From: Magnetospira sp. QH-2
GTDB lineage: Bacteria > Pseudomonadota > Alphaproteobacteria > Rhodospirillales > Magnetospiraceae
NCBI RefSeq assembly: GCF_000968135.1
Contig: NZ_FO538765.1
Span: 2,309,819-2,373,818 of the forward strand
Direction of reading: 5' to 3'
DNA: 64,000 nt
Shown here in pieces: positions 63,030-64,000 of the stretch. How positions within the stretch are numbered: position 1 is the stretch's first letter; each line of letters starts with the position of its first letter. Position numbers and translations under genes: made by a program. The notes beneath the pieces are model-generated. The model was not told where the DNA came from and did no database searches. It was given only the letters and a program-made list of their open reading frames with translations.

Positions 63030-64000
63030 TCAATTGGCCAGAATCCGGTTCTTCAGTGCCGCCAGGGACTGTCGCGCTGCCTTGGTTTGCTGCCAGGATT
63101 GGACCTGTACGTCGCCGACACGGAACTCTTCGAAGAACTCCCGGCCTTGCAGTTTATCAACAATCTGGTTGAAAGTCGGGCGCGGCGTGAACCAGTCTTT
63201 GTGACGCTGTTCCAACCGTTCCAGATCCCGCTCCAGGTCCGACAAGGTGGCGTCGATCTGCGCCCGATCCTCGGCTGAACGGCGCGTATACTGCGGCCGT
63301 CGAGGAGTCATGAGAATCAGGATGGACCGCTCGAATTCACGTTCGACCCGTTCGGAGAAAAAGTATTTCAGACCCGGCACATCCATCAGCCCCGGGACAC
63401 CGTCGGAGCTTTTCGATGTCTCGCGCTCGCTCAAGCCGCCGAGGATCAGAGTTTCACCAAACTTCATGGTGACCGTGGAATTGACGTTGGTCTTGGTAGT
63501 ATCAAGCCGGAACTCGAAGACGACGGAGTTTGATGGGTCAGTCAAGAACGTCCGCTCCGCAACCACATGCAGTCGCAACCGGTCATTGGGCAGGATTTCC
63601 GGAGTCACCGCCAGCTTGACACCCACTTCCTTTTGGACCGATACGCTGTCGCCATTGCCACCGGACACAGCGGCAGCCAGGATCTCGGTACCGGAAAAGA
63701 ATTCCGAAGTTTGTCCGGCTTGCGCCACCAAGCTGGGCTTAGCCAGGATCTGGTTATTGGAGTCCAGGGAATTGGCGATATTCAGGGAATATGTCACCGC
63801 CGGAATACCGATCATGCTGGTGATGGTTTGAGTGCTCTCCGCCAGCCCTGATTCCAACCAATCATTCTTGCGCGAGGTGTTGATACCCCAGGCCAGCGTG
63901 CCCGCTTGCGGATCGCCAAACTGCAACTGCAACCCGTTGAGCAGATTAACACCCCGGGAATCGCGCACATCCTCTTGGGTACCGATCAACACCACATCGA
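63030..64000 (-). CDS. Secretin-family protein (partial, GspD/PilQ type)
   Basis: The C-terminal part (about 322 residues) of a secretin; the frame runs off the right window edge. The conserved core is there: SNNQILAKPSLVAQAGQTSE, VQKEVGVKLAVTPEILPND, VPGLMDVPGLKYFFSERVER and the hallmark SILILMTPRR. After it comes an unusual 80-residue tail with a coiled stretch (DATLSDLERDLERLEQRHKD). Secretins form outer-membrane export gates. Next to tectonin and DM9 proteins, it may export them, an inference from linkage. Confidence 0.88.
   Translation of the reverse strand, partial: DVVLIGTQEDVRDSRGVNLLNGLQLQFGDPQAGTLAWGINTSRKNDWLESGLAESTQTITSMIGIPAVTYSLNIANSLDSNNQILAKPSLVAQAGQTSEFFSGTEILAAAVSGGNGDSVSVQKEVGVKLAVTPEILPNDRLRLHVVAERTFLTDPSNSVVFEFRLDTTKTNVNSTVTMKFGETLILGGLSERETSKSSDGVPGLMDVPGLKYFFSERVEREFERSILILMTPRRPQYTRRSAEDRAQIDATLSDLERDLERLEQRHKDWFTPRPTFNQIVDKLQGREFFEEFRVGDVQVQSWQQTKAARQSLAALKNRILAN

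Noticed and set aside
61714-63204. Plus-strand open frame (496 codons) opposite the tectonin gene
   Set aside because: Antisense shadow; the minus strand encodes a repeated propeller with signal peptide.

Overview
The window looks like a chromosomal segment of an alphaproteobacterium of the Rhodospirillales type (Magnetospirillum/Magnetospira-like). The grounds are an EipB-family envelope protein, FlaF/FlbT flagellin regulators, a long-form HisG, an AspRS of the alphaproteobacterial type, a Tat-exported NrtA-like binding protein, and generally GC-rich coding sequence. No rRNA, CRISPR array or replication origin was seen. One tRNA-Lys(CTT) is present.

Layout. 1-5.2 kb: housekeeping genes (EipB fragment, diguanylate cyclase, SPOR-like lipoprotein, aspS, tRNA-Lys), followed by a tandem 103-bp palindromic repeat. 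5.8-12.4 kb: a phosphate locus (Na/Pi cotransporter with PhoU-like tail, Lys-rich small protein, a P-loop/FHA-like/PPP-phosphatase fusion, PiT permease, DUF47 protein). 12.9-15.0 kb: DMT exporter, small membrane protein, hisG. 15.3-29.2 kb: a flagellin and glycosylation island with two FlaF-like proteins, flagellin, FlbT, two TPR/SPINDLY-type glycosyltransferases, a Maf glycosyltransferase, a coiled-coil protein and two nucleotide-sugar enzymes. It is interrupted by an IS110/IS1111-group element sitting inside a palindromic repeat.

29.2-41.4 kb is a decayed accessory region. An AT-rich two-SBP/PAS/SpoIIE sensor-phosphatase gene is cut by an IS5 element (itself cut by a second IS5) and by a deletion marked by a 42-bp perfect palindrome. 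IS30, IS630, a RAYT remnant, a duplicated aldo/keto reductase tail and several small secreted proteins follow. 41.5-47.5 kb: a cysteine-less DsrC/TusE-like protein, a periplasmic binding protein, a large PAS/GGDEF/EAL protein and a DUF2141 protein. 47.7-52.3 kb: a NasT-like ANTAR regulator, then an NrtABD-type ABC transporter and cyanase, with two A1/G4 hexaloop hairpins in the leader, suggesting antitermination control of cyanate/nitrate use. 52.4-57.0 kb: CobW GTPase, WD40 protein and CbiMNQO cobalt transporter. 57.1-64.0 kb: a DM9/tectonin-like secreted protein facing a tectonin propeller protein and a secretin.

The strongest unusual signals are four. (1) A candidate bridge RNA of the IS1111-group element has two guide-like segments that match its own insertion site. 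(2) A candidate ANTAR leader precedes the cyanate operon. (3) The fragmented sensor gene can be rebuilt on paper, in frame, across the nested insertion. (4) The phosphate locus contains a P-loop/FHA-like/phosphatase fusion.
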